A stretch of 64,000 nt of DNA, taken from contig SMSO01000033.1 in NCBI GenBank assembly GCA_004764695.1, forward strand, positions 325,001-389,000, written 5' to 3'. A program made the position numbers and the translations under genes. Below the pieces are notes generated by a model that made no database searches, had not been told where the DNA came from, and was given only the letters and a program-made list of their open reading frames with translations. Positions 34,211 to 45,229 of the stretch are shown here, in pieces; within the stretch, counting starts at the first letter, position 1, and every line of letters begins with the position of its first letter. The stretch comes from Schizochytrium sp. TIO01. Lineage: Eukaryota > Sar > Bigyra > Thraustochytrida > Thraustochytriidae.

Positions 34211-35869
34211 CTAGTCATCGTAATGACGGCTTGAACTGCTACGATGATGATGTGATTTCTTGCTTTTTTTTTCATGGCGATCCTTATGTGACTTTTTAGA
34301 TTTCTTCTTGGAATTGTCTTTGTGATGCTTCCTAGAATACGAGTGGTCCTTGCGACGGCGCTTCTTGTGACGATGACCACTTGATGATGACGACTCACTA
34401 CCGCTATCATCACTATCGTAGCGTTCTCGACGCCGGTGGGAGGTAAGGCGTGGCTTTCCTTCGTCACTGTCAGAACGATCTCGCTGGCGCGAAGACTTGC
34501 GTTCCTCCTTTTTTGAACTGTCATAATGGTCTCGTCGGCGCGAAGACACTTGCTCGTTCCTATCGCCACTACCCAAGCGATTGCGGTGCCGTTTGCCATC
34601 CCGAGAAGACTGATCGTCATCGTGTGGGCTGCTATGGCGACGAGAGGAACTACGATCATCCCGTGAATATCTTGATCTTCGGTCATAGTCATGAGAAGGC
34701 CTGTCTGTTCGATCCCTTCCATCATTTAACGTTTCACGATGCGCACTTCGGGGAATTACTTCATGTTGGCTGACTTTAGAATGAGATCGTGTGGGCCCTT
34801 CAGGGTTTTGACGCTTGAATCCACTTTGACCATATTGAGCAGATGTCTCGGGCGGCAGTCGTCGGCGGTTTCCTCGAGCAAACTCGTTCCAAACTTTTGA
34901 TACGGACTGACTAAAGTCGACTTTGATTCGGCGATCATCGATCATGACATTATTCATCCGAAAGAAGGCCTCTTGACACTGTTCTGGAGTACCGAACTCG
35001 ATAAAAGCGTATTGAAGAGATTCGCCAGATTCCTTATCGCGAATAATCTCGCAAGATTTCACCTCTCCAAATCGGGAGAATATTAACTCCAGGTCGTCTT
35101 CTTGTGTGCTGGAATTGAGCTTGCAAACAAAGAGAACATTCTCAGGAGGTTTAACATCAGCATCGGGCAGATCACCTACCATTTCAAGGACTACTGCCCG
35201 AGACTTGGCGTCTCGGAGCTTCGCCTTTCGTTCGAGCTCTTCGGTTGACAGGCCCTCATCTTCATCCACAATCTCATCAAACGCAATACGCGGCTCCACG
35301 GCCTCTTCATGTGGACGCATATTTGCGGCCAGTTGAAACGGAGTAGGGAGGCCAGGAGGGTCTGGGAATGGGTCGATGAGAATATGCGTACATAAAATGC
35401 GAACATCCCGCAGGGGTCGATATTTGGTATCAACTTGAAGCTCATTGATCTGCGATAACGTAGTGTCAAGCCCCTCAGCAATCTCACCAAATATGGTTTT
35501 TTTCCCATTGAGGTGCTCGATACCTTGTGCAGTCATGGAGATCAAGAAGCTTGACCCGTTTTCATTCGGTCCTCCAGAAGCCATGCAGACTAGACCAGGT
35601 CGATCAAAACGTAGCTCCCGCACAATTTCGTCCTCAAAATACGTTTTGCCAGGGTTTTCCAGTAAACTGAATACGCTCTGCCCTCCCCTCCCCGTGGCTG
35701 TTGGATCTCCTGTTCTCATCCAGTAGTTCCTCTCCACGTCAAAGAAGAGGTGGCCATCATAGTAGCGCACCTTACATAGTTTCACAAAATTCTCGCAAGC
35801 TTTTGGACAGTCATCCACGAACAAATCTACGACGAAGTTTCCCGCAGATGTCTCAATTAGAACCGACAT
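34211..35869 (-). CDS. PPIL4: PPIL4-type cyclophilin with RRM and RS-like tail
   Basis: A 552-residue peptidyl-prolyl isomerase-like protein. Residues 1-165 form a cyclophilin domain with the PPIL4-typical segment RTGDPTATGRGG (about 52-63) and the ending VFGE-like IFGEIAEGLD, then DPFPDPP. Residues about 243-325 are an RNA-recognition motif: RNP2-like VLFVCKL near 245, RNP1-like YAFIEF near 287. The last 200 residues are rich in Arg, Ser, Asp, Lys and His (RS/RD and KKSKKS repeats), typical of spliceosome-associated proteins. In the known family it is a nuclear protein of the splicing machinery with weak or altered isomerase activity. Domain order and length match the family well. The start MSVLIETSAGNF matches the family N-terminus, so there is no missing exon. 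Confidence 0.95.
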   Translation of the reverse strand: MSVLIETSAGNFVVDLFVDDCPKACENFVKLCKVRYYDGHLFFDVERNYWMRTGDPTATGRGGQSVFSLLENPGKTYFEDEIVRELRFDRPGLVCMASGGPNENGSSFLISMTAQGIEHLNGKKTIFGEIAEGLDTTLSQINELQVDTKYRPLRDVRILCTHILIDPFPDPPGLPTPFQLAANMRPHEEAVEPRIAFDEIVDEDEGLSTEELERKAKLRDAKSRAVVLEMVGDLPDADVKPPENVLFVCKLNSSTQEDDLELIFSRFGEVKSCEIIRDKESGESLQYAFIEFGTPEQCQEAFFRMNNVMIDDRRIKVDFSQSVSKVWNEFARGNRRRLPPETSAQYGQSGFKRQNPEGPTRSHSKVSQHEVIPRSAHRETLNDGRDRTDRPSHDYDRRSRYSRDDRSSSRRHSSPHDDDQSSRDGKRHRNRLGSGDRNEQVSSRRRDHYDSSKKEERKSSRQRDRSDSDEGKPRLTSHRRRERYDSDDSGSESSSSSGHRHKKRRRKDHSYSRKHHKDNSKKKSKKSHKDRHEKKSKKSHHHRSSSSRHYDD

Positions 35870-37314
35870 TAAGGCAACCTGCTTCTTCTATTGCCTCTCC
35901 GGCCGCTGCTCCTCCTCCTCGCCTCCCTCGATGCTGATCCAAGCCAATATGCAACCAAGCAAGCTAGCAGATAACTTGAGACAGAGAAACCTTGATATCG
36001 ATCGATTCATCCCAAACTATATTCCCTCTTTTCCCTATAACCACCTCATTCTAAACTCAGCAACAACCGTTACGTAACCAATAATATCGACTATGACACC
36101 GTGCACGGTAATGTGGGTTTGAATCGCATCAACTCGCGGGGTTTTACTAGAGAAAAACATAGTTGGTTTCTAGAGGACTTGGGGTTTGAAACGGCGGGCA
36201 AAACGACGAAGATGTGCGCTCGGTGGGCTTTCAATTCCGCAGCGAGAGATCGAGCCTAAGCAAGGCCCACTCGGCCTCGACCGGCCCGGCCCAGGTAAGT
36301 GATTTCCATTGGCCTCACGAAGGCCTATTTTTTCTACTTTCATCGCGTCTGGTTCCTTTGGTGGCACCTGGACCCTCAGATGGGGCTCAAGCATGGCATC
36401 ATCGCCATGGATGAATGGTCCTCCCTACGACCCAACTAAATGCTACCTTCTTCCCTCACTCACGCACACATACGACTAGATGTTTGCTGCAGACACGAAG
36501 CACTCCATGCCACACTAGTCCTCTACCCCGGAAGCTTTCGCTTAAAGCCCGCCTGACGCCGTGAGGTCTTCGAGATGTAATCTTGGAAATGTGCAACGTC
36601 TCCGAAAAGACTATAAAACCGTATGTTCATATGTGTTAATATGTATACATGTATGAGTTTACTATTCGTTGCTGTCTTCACCAAGATTGTAGCGAGCGCG
36701 TTGGAGCAGCAGTGAGTGAGGAGCAACGGCGGCGGCGGCGGCGGCGGCGCATCATTCATGCTCTTGCTGTTTCGGGGGAGGTGGACTTTCTTGGTCTTAT
36801 CGCTGAGGAAGGAGCTCCATCTTTGTAGGCAAATTGGGACATTGAGGGGAGATTGCCTGCACTACTACGATGATGACACAAATGAGGGCAAAGAAGAAGA
36901 CAAGGAGGTGTAGACACCCATATGACTGACATGAAAATTGGTTATGCATAGACAGACTGGGGAGAAGAGTTACTTTTGCAAAACGAACTGTCAGCAGGAA
37001 GAGGTTTCGGTTATTTTGGGAGTTCTTGCTTCCGGGATAAAAGGAGTAGCCGATATCTGCTGCCTCAGTCGATAACAAGTAACAAACACGAGCTAATCCA
37101 AGCAAAGTAAAACAACAATTCTCTTTGAAGGCTTTCTCTGTACAGAAAGTCCGATAGAACTGCAATACGGGCAGCTTGCTCGCAGTTCTAATTCACTAGC
37201 AACCTGAAGGAGTAGGCTGTCTAAACAGCAGGAGCAGCTGGAATACTAGAGAAAATCAGTTGACTCGTGTAATAAAATCAGCGGGTGAAGAAGCCATAGA
37301 ACTACAGCTACAAG
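35870..37314. other. Divergent intergenic region between PPIL4 and kinesin-5
   Basis: About 1.4 kb shared upstream region. It contains a GGC trinucleotide run at about 36728-36750 and short open frames without motifs. It probably holds the promoters of both genes. No TATA box that I would call. Confidence 0.55.
36728..36750. repeat. (GGC)n trinucleotide run
   Basis: About seven GGC units in the PPIL4/kinesin-5 divergent spacer. Confidence 0.9.
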
Positions 37315-40300
37315 ATGATGCTTAGGTCGCCGGAACCGAGTGCCAGAGAGCAACACAACCCGAAAGAGGACAACATCAAAGTTGTGGTGCGTTCGCGTCC
37401 CCTCAATGCTGCTGAAAAGGCAGCCAAGACCCCTAGCCTCGTCCACTGCGATACAGATAGAGGACAAGTGGGTGTCTCTATGGCTATTGGCAGCAAGCGC
37501 AACAACAAAAAGTACAACTTTGACATGGTCTTTGGACCTTACTCCTCACAGGCTGAGGTCTACTCAGCCGCTATTCGCCCTGTTGTCGAAGAGGTGCTCC
37601 TTGGCTACAACTGCACGGTGTTCGCATATGGTCAAACCGGCACTGGTAAGACGTTCACCATGGAGGGAGATGTCGACGACCCGGAGATGCAGGGTATGAT
37701 TCCTCGTGCTGTTCAGAACATTTTCTCTCGCCTTGAGGCCATTGATGACGCAGAGTTCAATGTTAAAGTTTCTTTCCTCGAACTTTACAATGAAGAACTG
37801 CAGGACTTGTTATCAGTGACTGATGAAAAGAAGCTTCGAATTCTTGATGACAAATCACGCATGAGTACCGGGGTTGCGTGTCATAACCTTGAGGAGGTCA
37901 TGGTGAAGAACACCAATGAAATTCTCGAGGTTATGAAAGTTGCAATGGCTAAGCGCCAAGTCGGTGAGACTAAGCTTAACAAGGCTTCAAGTCGTTCTCA
38001 CTGCATTTTCAGTCTGACACTTCACATCCGTGAGACCACCCCTGAAGGCGAGGACCTCCTTAAGGTTGGTAAGCTCAACCTGGTTGATCTTGCCGGTTCA
38101 GAGTGCATTGGTCGCTCTGGTGCACAGAACGCTCGTGCTCGTGAAGCAGGTAACATTAACAAGAGTCTTCTTACACTCGGACGTGTGATCAGCGCCCTTG
38201 TCGAGAAAACCCCGCATATCCCTTACCGTGACTCCAAGCTTACTCGGCTTCTCCAGGAGTCCCTTGGTGGTCGTGCCAAGACCTGCATCATTGCCACAGT
38301 TGCACCTTCAGTTCAGTGTCTAGATGAGACTATTAGCACCCTTGACTACGCTAGTCGTGCAAAGACCATCAAGAATAAGCCCGAGGCAAACCAGCGTATG
38401 ACGAAGCGCACCTTGATCAAGGAGTATGCTGAGGACCTCGAGCGCCTTCGACAGGAGCTTGCGTCTGCTCGGTCCAAGGATGGTGTTTACCTTGCTGAGG
38501 ACCGTTTCAACGAGATGACTATGCAAATCGAGAGCCAATCTACACAAATCGAAGAACTCGAAGATGCTCTTGATCAGCGCCACAAGGAACTTGGTGAGCT
38601 TCGTGATCTCTTTGATGAAACCTCTCAAAAACTTGAGGATACCGAAGTCAAGCTTGATGAGACCGAGCAAGAGCTCGGTCAGACCAAGGAGGACCTTCAC
38701 GAAACTAAAGAGGAGCTCGACCGTCAGGTTACTCTTGTAGAGGAGACCCGTGTTCTCGTTAGCGCTCATCAGAAGACAGAAGGTGAACTTCAGTCAAGAA
38801 CTCAGGAGCTTCACTTAGTGCTGGAGGAGGCCAAGGGTGATATCAAGTCTCTCCATGGCACTGTAGAGCGCAAGTCTAATCTTGAGGCACAAAACATGGA
38901 TGCATCCCGCAAGTACAAGGACTCTACTCTTACTGCACTCAGTGGTGTTTCGAAGGAGGCTGTCTCTTTCTGTGAGCGGCAGCTCCACCATCATGCTGCT
39001 CTTGTGTCATCTGTGCGTGATCTTCGTAACTCGCACAAGACACAAACGGAAGCTGTGATGACCGCGATTAAGTTGCTTGATGCTCATGGACAAGAAAATC
39101 TGCGCGCCACCGGAGAGGAGACCATCCCTGCCCTGCGTGAGGCCATCAAGTCTGATATGGGTCGTGCAGATACCCAAGCTAATGCTCATTTGGAGGACGT
39201 GAAGTCGGGTCTTGAGATGGCTCGCCTCGAGACTACGGAGCCGCTCCGCGTTATTCTCAAGGACATCCTTCTTCGCCAACAGCAGGAGCTCGACACACAT
39301 ACCTCTCAGGTGGCCGAAAAACTCACTGCTTCTGAGAAGGATATTCGCAGCTTTGCTGAGCGCCAGACCTTCTCCTTGAATGAGTTATCAAAACGCATTA
39401 CTGCTGACGCCGAGGAGAGCCGCCACGCACTGGAACAGCAGACTAAGCAGGTTCAGGCATTTGTGGTTTCGGAGCGTGCTCGTATCGAAAATGCCACTGA
39501 CAACCTCATGCAGCAGTTTGCTACTATGCTTACCGCCTTCCGCAGCGAGGCTCAAATGAACTTGGATGGCATGCTTGCCAGTACGCAGGCCACTTGTAAG
39601 GAATCTGTGGATAATATGCTTCGCTCAGAAATGCAGACCAAGAAGGAGGTGCAGATCGTTGCTGCTTCCGTGCAGGACTGGTGCAGCACCTCTGCTATTG
39701 CCATGGCAGACCTTCGTGGATCTATCGAGGCTGAGTCTACTACCCTCAATGGTTTCGCCAATGAGGTGCACACCAAGGCAACTGCTGCGTCGTCCTGCTT
39801 GGCGACTCATGCAGAGGCAATGCTTGAGCTTGCCAAGTCCGGTCACGCTCAGTCAGGCGCCATTCGTGCAGAGACGCGTGCCACCATGGAGAAGGGCACT
39901 TCGGATCTTCAGTCCAAGATGGACTCATTTCAAAACATTCTTGCTGAAGACACCCAAGGCGTTGTTGAAGCTGTGCAAGGACAGGAGTCATCTGTGTCTT
40001 CTTGGACCGAAACCGCTGAAACTGGAACAAATGCGAACAGCGAAGCGATCTCGAACCACTTTGGTGATACTCGTACTCGTGTTGAGGCGCTTTCCAAGAG
40101 TTGCAACAGTTACGTCGACCAGGAGCTTGTGTGTGATCAAGACAATGGCGCAACCCCCGCTAAAAAACCGTACACCTACGCTGCGGACATCCCGCGCACC
40201 GCGCCCCACGATGCTATCTTGGAAGCTTACCGCGCCGGCAAAATTCAGGACACTACAGACCTTGAGACAGACTCCAAGCTGAACCGCACCTCATCATCTG

Positions 40301-40710
40301 CTTCGTCTTCCTCATCACGAGCTTCCCATGCTTCGGGATCATCTGAGCAGCACCAGCACGAGCTAGACGAAGAGGACGAGGACGAGAATAAGTCAGTTGA
40401 GTCTCCCGACAAGCCAGAGACAGACTCTCACACAGATCGGATGGAGCTCGGTGAGATCTCCAGCCGTGTCGTGAACCAGCAGCAAGACTCTTCTGATGGT
40501 TGGGCAACTGGCAAGGGTAAGTCTTCTATTGCTTTTGAGGGTGCCGAGGAAATGGAGAACAAGTTTAAGGATTCTCCGGTTATTAGCCCTGAAGTCATAA
40601 TGGCAATGAAAGTCTCCCAACTTCGCAAGGAGCTCTCTGCACTTGGACTTTCGCAGCTTGGCAAGAAGGAAACCCTCCAGCAGCGCCTGATAGAGGCTAT
40701 TTCCAACTAA
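37315..40710 (+). CDS. Kinesin-5 (BimC/Eg5) motor with C-terminal SAP-like motif
   Basis: An 1131-residue plus-end motor of the kinesin-5 family, which slides antiparallel microtubules in the mitotic spindle as a bipolar tetramer. The N-terminal motor (about 20-360) has P-loop GQTGTGKT at 106-113, switch I NKASSRSH near 222-229, switch II DLAGSE near 257-262, and the conserved HIPYRDSKLTRLLQESLGG. A long stalk follows. A BimC box with GATPAKKPYTY begins at about 945; Thr947 is in the position of the Cdk1 site needed for spindle loading in the family. An acidic/Ser-rich linker follows. The last 32 residues, about 1100-1131, form VSQLRKELSALGLSQLGKKETLQQRLIEAI, written in two parts as VSQLRKELSALGLSQ and LGKKETLQQRLIEAI. 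This is a SAP-type helix-turn-helix pattern, which usually binds DNA or chromatin. That module is not typical of kinesin-5. A candidate AATAAA lies at 40972. No intron is needed. Confidence 0.96.
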   Translation: MMLRSPEPSAREQHNPKEDNIKVVVRSRPLNAAEKAAKTPSLVHCDTDRGQVGVSMAIGSKRNNKKYNFDMVFGPYSSQAEVYSAAIRPVVEEVLLGYNCTVFAYGQTGTGKTFTMEGDVDDPEMQGMIPRAVQNIFSRLEAIDDAEFNVKVSFLELYNEELQDLLSVTDEKKLRILDDKSRMSTGVACHNLEEVMVKNTNEILEVMKVAMAKRQVGETKLNKASSRSHCIFSLTLHIRETTPEGEDLLKVGKLNLVDLAGSECIGRSGAQNARAREAGNINKSLLTLGRVISALVEKTPHIPYRDSKLTRLLQESLGGRAKTCIIATVAPSVQCLDETISTLDYASRAKTIKNKPEANQRMTKRTLIKEYAEDLERLRQELASARSKDGVYLAEDRFNEMTMQIESQSTQIEELEDALDQRHKELGELRDLFDETSQKLEDTEVKLDETEQELGQTKEDLHETKEELDRQVTLVEETRVLVSAHQKTEGELQSRTQELHLVLEEAKGDIKSLHGTVERKSNLEAQNMDASRKYKDSTLTALSGVSKEAVSFCERQLHHHAALVSSVRDLRNSHKTQTEAVMTAIKLLDAHGQENLRATGEETIPALREAIKSDMGRADTQANAHLEDVKSGLEMARLETTEPLRVILKDILLRQQQELDTHTSQVAEKLTASEKDIRSFAERQTFSLNELSKRITADAEESRHALEQQTKQVQAFVVSERARIENATDNLMQQFATMLTAFRSEAQMNLDGMLASTQATCKESVDNMLRSEMQTKKEVQIVAASVQDWCSTSAIAMADLRGSIEAESTTLNGFANEVHTKATAASSCLATHAEAMLELAKSGHAQSGAIRAETRATMEKGTSDLQSKMDSFQNILAEDTQGVVEAVQGQESSVSSWTETAETGTNANSEAISNHFGDTRTRVEALSKSCNSYVDQELVCDQDNGATPAKKPYTYAADIPRTAPHDAILEAYRAGKIQDTTDLETDSKLNRTSSSASSSSSRASHASGSSEQHQHELDEEDEDENKSVESPDKPETDSHTDRMELGEISSRVVNQQQDSSDGWATGKGKSSIAFEGAEEMENKFKDSPVISPEVIMAMKVSQLRKELSALGLSQLGKKETLQQRLIEAISN

Positions 40711-40971
40711 GTCGCTTGCTGATCTTGCTGTTTACTTTGATGCCTCCTCTTACTACCTGTCTCTTTGTATCCTGTGCTCAATCAGGATATCATGTTCTGT
40801 ACCTACTACCTCCATTCCTTACCACTCGCCAATTTGACCGATGCTCTTAAAATGTGAATTTGCGCGCTTTTGCATATAGCGAGCTTTCCTAACTACCGGT
40901 TAAGAGCAGGGGTTTTCAGTCGTCCTCTCTTTGGTCAAGATTGCGTTTGATTCGATTACACTGATTACGTG

Positions 40972-40977
40972 AATAAA
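40972..40977 (+). promoter_or_regulatory. Candidate poly(A) signal AATAAA
   Basis: First perfect hexamer after the kinesin-5 stop, about 260 nt downstream. Confidence 0.45.
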
Positions 40978-41249
40978 TGAATATCTTCGTTATGCATTTG
41001 TCCTTGAATCATATACCTAGCTTCCAGCTTCCAAATTAGTTGTTTACTACATGATATGTCATTACAGTCACAGTTATATTATAATTTTCTATACCAAGAT
41101 AAATGGATGATTTGCTGTTCTTGGTACGACACCAGTTTTGCCACCTGGATTAACTGTTCTCATGAAAGTGTTATGATTTATATAACCTCCTAATTGTAGT
41201 GTCTACTCAATGTAAATGATTTTTATTATTATTATTTAGGTCTTTGTAA

Positions 41250-41600
41250 AGAAGTAGAGGTCAGGTAAGAAAATGGCATGACCAAGGAACCACCAAGCTC
41301 AAACATTACAAGTGAAGCAATCCTTCAATTTAAATTATCAATTTTTTTCAAAGCTTCAATTCAAGCTAGCAAAGATCCTTAACCGGAAGTTAGGTGTCTC
41401 AGTAAGTACCGTTTGGGTGCTTCCCCAGAGGCAAGCGCATATACGCAAGTGACGACGTTGAGGGCACCTATGGCTGCGGTCTGTTCCGGCGGCCGCGAAC
41501 AACGAAGCACGAACTGCACCATCATCTACGCTAGATCGTCCTCAGATAAGCAATCCTTTTGCCTAAATTTGAAGTCTTCTAGATGGTCAACAAGTTAACA
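41250..41600 (+). repeat. Decayed dispersed element (copy 2)
   Basis: The first 40 bp (AGGTCAGGTAAGAAAATGGC then ATGACCAAGGAACCACCA) match 17641-17682 in inverted orientation, and weaker similarity continues for about 200 bp, including the segments CAAGTGAAGC, TTCAATTTAA, GTCTCAG and GCTGCGGT. The alignment fades after about 41490. Copies differ by many substitutions and small indels, so the family is old. Confidence 0.6.
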
Positions 41601-42346
41601 ACGACATTTCGAATGATGTGTCATTGGGGCCACTTTAGCTTCCGTCAAGCACGCATTCACAAAGCTGAGCTTTCCCCCCTAGTGTAAACTTGTTTTTTGC
41701 TGGTAGGATTAGCCTTTGAAAACATGCAATGAGTTTGGCACCATCCATGATGAGCTCACCGATAATTGCAAACATGTAGCCGATCGTGATACCCACGCCC
41801 CCAGAGGCATCCTTTCGCGTTATCCATCCAAGGACATGATTTAAGAGTAGTCTTCGAGTCGCGGGTTTGTCTTTATGTAAACCCACGAATGGGCCTTAGC
41901 CCCACCCTTTACCATAGGAAATGCAAGGTGCAAATTTTATAGGTTAATTACTGAGTGACAAGCTTGCAGGGTGATACCATGGTAGTTTTTTAAGGTTAGA
42001 TCCATCAGGAAGGAAACTCTCAGAACCTGAGGCAACCTTTAGGTACTAATTCCACCTGCAAATTACTTTAATTGGTGTTCCCCTTTTTATTCTCAGCACC
42101 TACTGTTGGTTTATTCCCTTTTTCTTATTATTTCAGTATATCGTTGAAAGAAACCGTGACTAAATTTTTTTACAACATTTTTTAATTTTAACTTTCAATT
42201 AAAAAAGAGAAGCTTTAGATGTCTCTTCCCAACGGACACATTCTTTAACTCAAGCAGAAGATTGTTCGTTCTAGTTTTCAATGCTTAGTGCTTTTGATAA
42301 AAGGGTGTGTCCATTGTTGAGGTAGCGGACTATGTTCGGAAGGACG

Positions 42347-42395
42347 CTTGATAGTGGTCATTGTCTTGCGGAAGGACGCTTGTTAGTGGTCATTG
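42347..42395. repeat. Short tandem duplication upstream of the K+ channel gene
   Basis: The segment GGAAGGACGCTTG, A or T, TAGTGGTCATTG occurs twice in a row about 150 bp before the channel ATG. It could be a duplicated cis element or chance duplication. Confidence 0.75.
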
Positions 42396-42512
42396 AAATA
42401 AGTAAGACAAAGGTGCTGGAATTCATAGGCCAAATTAGCATAGAACGTAGGCAAACAATTGAGACTGCAAGAGGCTTGGGCAGTGCATGATCCTATGTAA
42501 GACGCGACAAGG

Positions 42513-43922
42513 ATGCCTCAGATTGCCCCCGCACCTCTTGAAGAGTCTGGGAAAGCAACATGGGCAGATAAGCCGGCAAAAGATAATGGCAAACAAAATG
42601 GGGTAGGTGGTGTTCCTCCTAAAGAGGATGTAACACGAGACGACGAGCCGGCGAACCAATTAAGTACAAGAGCTTTGGTAGACGATGAAGTCGAACGTCA
42701 ATCCATTGGGAAGAGAATTTGGCTGTTCCTTGATGATCCTAGCTCAAGTAAGCCAGCACAAGTTTTTTCTCTGTCCATGATCCTTCTTATTACATTTAGC
42801 GTGATTGTTTTTTGCTTGGAGTCGCTTCCTCGTTTTTATGTTGAGACTTTGAGCTCAGATACGACAATTTGGGATGAAATTGAGTTCGTATGTGTTGTTA
42901 TCTTCACAAGTGAATATTTGCTACGTCTATTGACCTGTCCAAGTAAAACTGCATTCCTTTGGGACTTTTTAAACTTCGTCGATCTTATTGCCATTGTACC
43001 CTTTTACTTAGAAAGGGCAGCTTCATTCTTCTTAATAAGTGGAGATGCTGCCATTTTCCGTGTTGTGCGTCTCGTTCGTGTCTTCCGGGTCTTCAAGATC
43101 TCAAGATATTTGTCGTGGATTAGGATATTCTTAGTTGCCATGCAAAACAGTACACAACCTCTCAGCATGCTGCTATTCGTGATGATGGTTGTTTGCGTAT
43201 TTTTCTCAAGTGCAATGTTTTTTATTGAGCGTGGTGACTTTGACCTAAGTCAAGGGATATATATTCGCTCAGATGGATCGGAAAGCCCCTTTCAGAGCAT
43301 TCCAGGCACCTTTTGGTGGTGTCTCGTGACAATGACTACAGTAGGGTATGGAGACGCGTATCCTATAACACCTGGTGGTAAACTCTTGGCTGCAATAACC
43401 AGTCTCACTGGTATTTTGGTGTAAGTTATTTCTTTCTTTCTTATCCCCTTAAAGATGTTAATTTCCTGGGCCTGATAATTAACAACTACGAGCTCAAGCT
43501 CGCTCAACTTATTTGAATTGTTGCCTTTGTATCACAGCCTTGCAGTTCCCATCACTGTTATTAGTACAAATTTTTCTGACGAGTATGAGAAATTAAAAAA
43601 GCAGAGAGCCACAGCGAAACACCGAGCTAATCTCTTGCGAAATCATTTCAAAGAACGAAAATCAAACTTAGATACAATGCAAACAGAAGTGGCTGATCTT
43701 GTAAAGCGTGCGTCCCAGGATTTTATTAGCGAGATGGAATCACTCGCTGAAGTCGCGAAGGAGGAAATGACTCTTGAACTTCAAGAGCTCGTTCGCATTG
43801 CTTACAGTGCTCGTCAAAAGGATCTCGTTCGCGCAAACACTAAACAAAGTAAATCTGCTCGTTCTATTACGCCTTCGAAGATCCCAGTGACGAGTGCTGT
43901 TAGTCCTGCTGATTCGCTTTGA
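42513..43922 (+). CDS. Voltage-gated potassium channel (two exons)
   Basis: The coding sequence is 42513-43420 joined to 43538-43922, giving 430 residues. Joining restores the S6 sequence GILVLAVPITVISTNF, matching the PVP-type S6 of Kv channels. Six transmembrane segments: S1 near 85-108, S2 with EYLLRLL near 133-140, S3 with DFLNFVDLIAIVPF, S4 near 180-198 with Arg or Lys at every third position (RVVRLVRVFRVFK), S5, and a pore with the K+-selectivity filter TTVGYGD at 275-281. The protein acts as a plasma-membrane or endomembrane voltage-gated K+ channel. The N-terminus of about 75 residues lacks the T1 (BTB) tetramerisation domain of animal Kv1-4. A cytoplasmic coiled coil after S6 (about residues 315-390) may replace it. 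AATAAA at 43926 lies just after the stop. Confidence 0.93.
43421..43537 (+). other. Spliceosomal intron, 117 nt
   Basis: Donor GT/GTAAGT at 43421 and acceptor ATCACAG at 43537, a phase-2 intron. Removing it replaces an immediate stop (GTG TAA) with a continuous, family-typical S6 helix. This is the best-supported intron in the window. Confidence 0.9.
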
Positions 43923-43925
43923 CAA

Positions 43926-43931
43926 AATAAA
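43926..43931 (+). promoter_or_regulatory. Candidate poly(A) signal AATAAA
   Basis: Perfect hexamer four nucleotides after the channel stop codon, unusually close, so a later signal may be used instead. Confidence 0.4.
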
Positions 43932-44739
43932 CTTTAAGATACTTATTTCCGCCACATGTGACTACATCTTAGATTAGGTATCATTATTTGACGGGTTTTC
44001 ACTCTAGTTTCTTTCAAGCAATATCCAAAAAGCTATTAGAGCCTTGTGTTTGCAGATTGTCCATTTTCTTTTCTAAATCGAGGATTGCCCCTACTTTTCA
44101 CATCCGGTCTTGAACGACTTTTGTCAATTTTGCGCCCAATATTTCAACCCAGACAGCAAGCTTAGTGGATATAAGGCTTTCATTTTTACTACGAACAAGC
44201 ATATCTCTTGTGCAACTCACAGTGGACATGCAGAAATCCAATGCTTGATTTTCGAAGTCTAACATGACCTCATTGCTAAATATTTTCGCTCTTACTTAAA
44301 GCGCTTATGCATTGCATTTTGTTACTTTCCCACAAAACATTTCGAATGAATAATCTACAAGCATTCATACGTCTAGTACTGCATTCTAGTATAGGGTGCT
44401 TCAAATAATGAAGAGTTTTTCTATAGTTCAGTGCAGTCTTTTCTTCAGACTTTACGTTGCCTGTTAAAAATGTAAATTGTAAATAGTTTTTCGATTGCTT
44501 GATATTTTTTAGGATATTACATGCTTCAAGAGAATTTTGCCTGCTTCGCTTTGTTTTCAATCAATATTCTATCTTCTATGTTTTACCATGGTCTCAAGGT
44601 GTTCTCACTCGCTCACTCTTCTTTTATTACCTTTTGCATAGTGCCCCGCCGTGCCAATCTTGCCATTCAACTTGTGGTGAACACGAAATCATCCGAGTGG
44701 AACTAAGAATCTTAGAAATGTTTACTGCTACACTCTAAC

Positions 44740-44740
<1 letters not shown>

Positions 44741-44773
<33 letters not shown>

Positions 44774-44775
44774 GA
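44741..44775. repeat. (GTT)n trinucleotide array
   Basis: About eleven GTT units followed by degenerate GATGATGATG and GTTGCTGCTG. Confidence 0.93.
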
Positions 44776-45210
44776 TGATGATGCTGTTCTTGTTCTTGTT
44801 GCTGCTGCTACTGCTGTTTTTGTAGACCATACCTATGTTTGCTTCGACATATGAGGGTCTCTTCATTGCTGTTATTCTTATTCTCTTCGCAATCTGGCGT
44901 TTGAGACTTGACATTGGTGCTGAGAGGTTGCAATCTCCTTCCCAATCATCATACTATGTATCTCGGCGATCAACTGTGAGCGCAATTCACCACGAGCAAG
45001 TTCCACTGCTAAAAATGCGCAGAACCCATTTTCATCCAGCGCAACCCATTTTCCATACAAAATGGGTTGCGTATCCCAAAGGCGGTTAAGCAGGGCGCCT
45101 AGTGAAGCTTCATTTCTTTCCTTCTCTAGGCATTCGATAATAAGGAGAAAGAAGAAACGAATAGAGAAAGAAACAAACGAAATAGATCGATCAATTGATC
45201 TTCAAACACG

Positions 45211-45229
45211 TCGATCGATCGATCGATCA
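45211..45229. repeat. (GATC)n palindromic run in RPT1 leader
   Basis: Four to five overlapping GATC units (ATCGATCGATC), fully self-complementary, about 110 bp before the RPT1 start codon. A second CGATCAATTGATC dyad lies just upstream. Confidence 0.85.

Larger units (their letters stand above)
40978..42512. other. Intergenic region containing a dispersed-repeat copy
   Basis: Apart from the repeat at 41250-41600 I see only AT-rich unique sequence and an imperfect duplication of GGAAGGACGCTTG(A/T)TAGTGGTCATTG at about 42340-42395. No gene supported, although an 83-codon minus-strand frame lies at 41635-41886. Confidence 0.55.
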
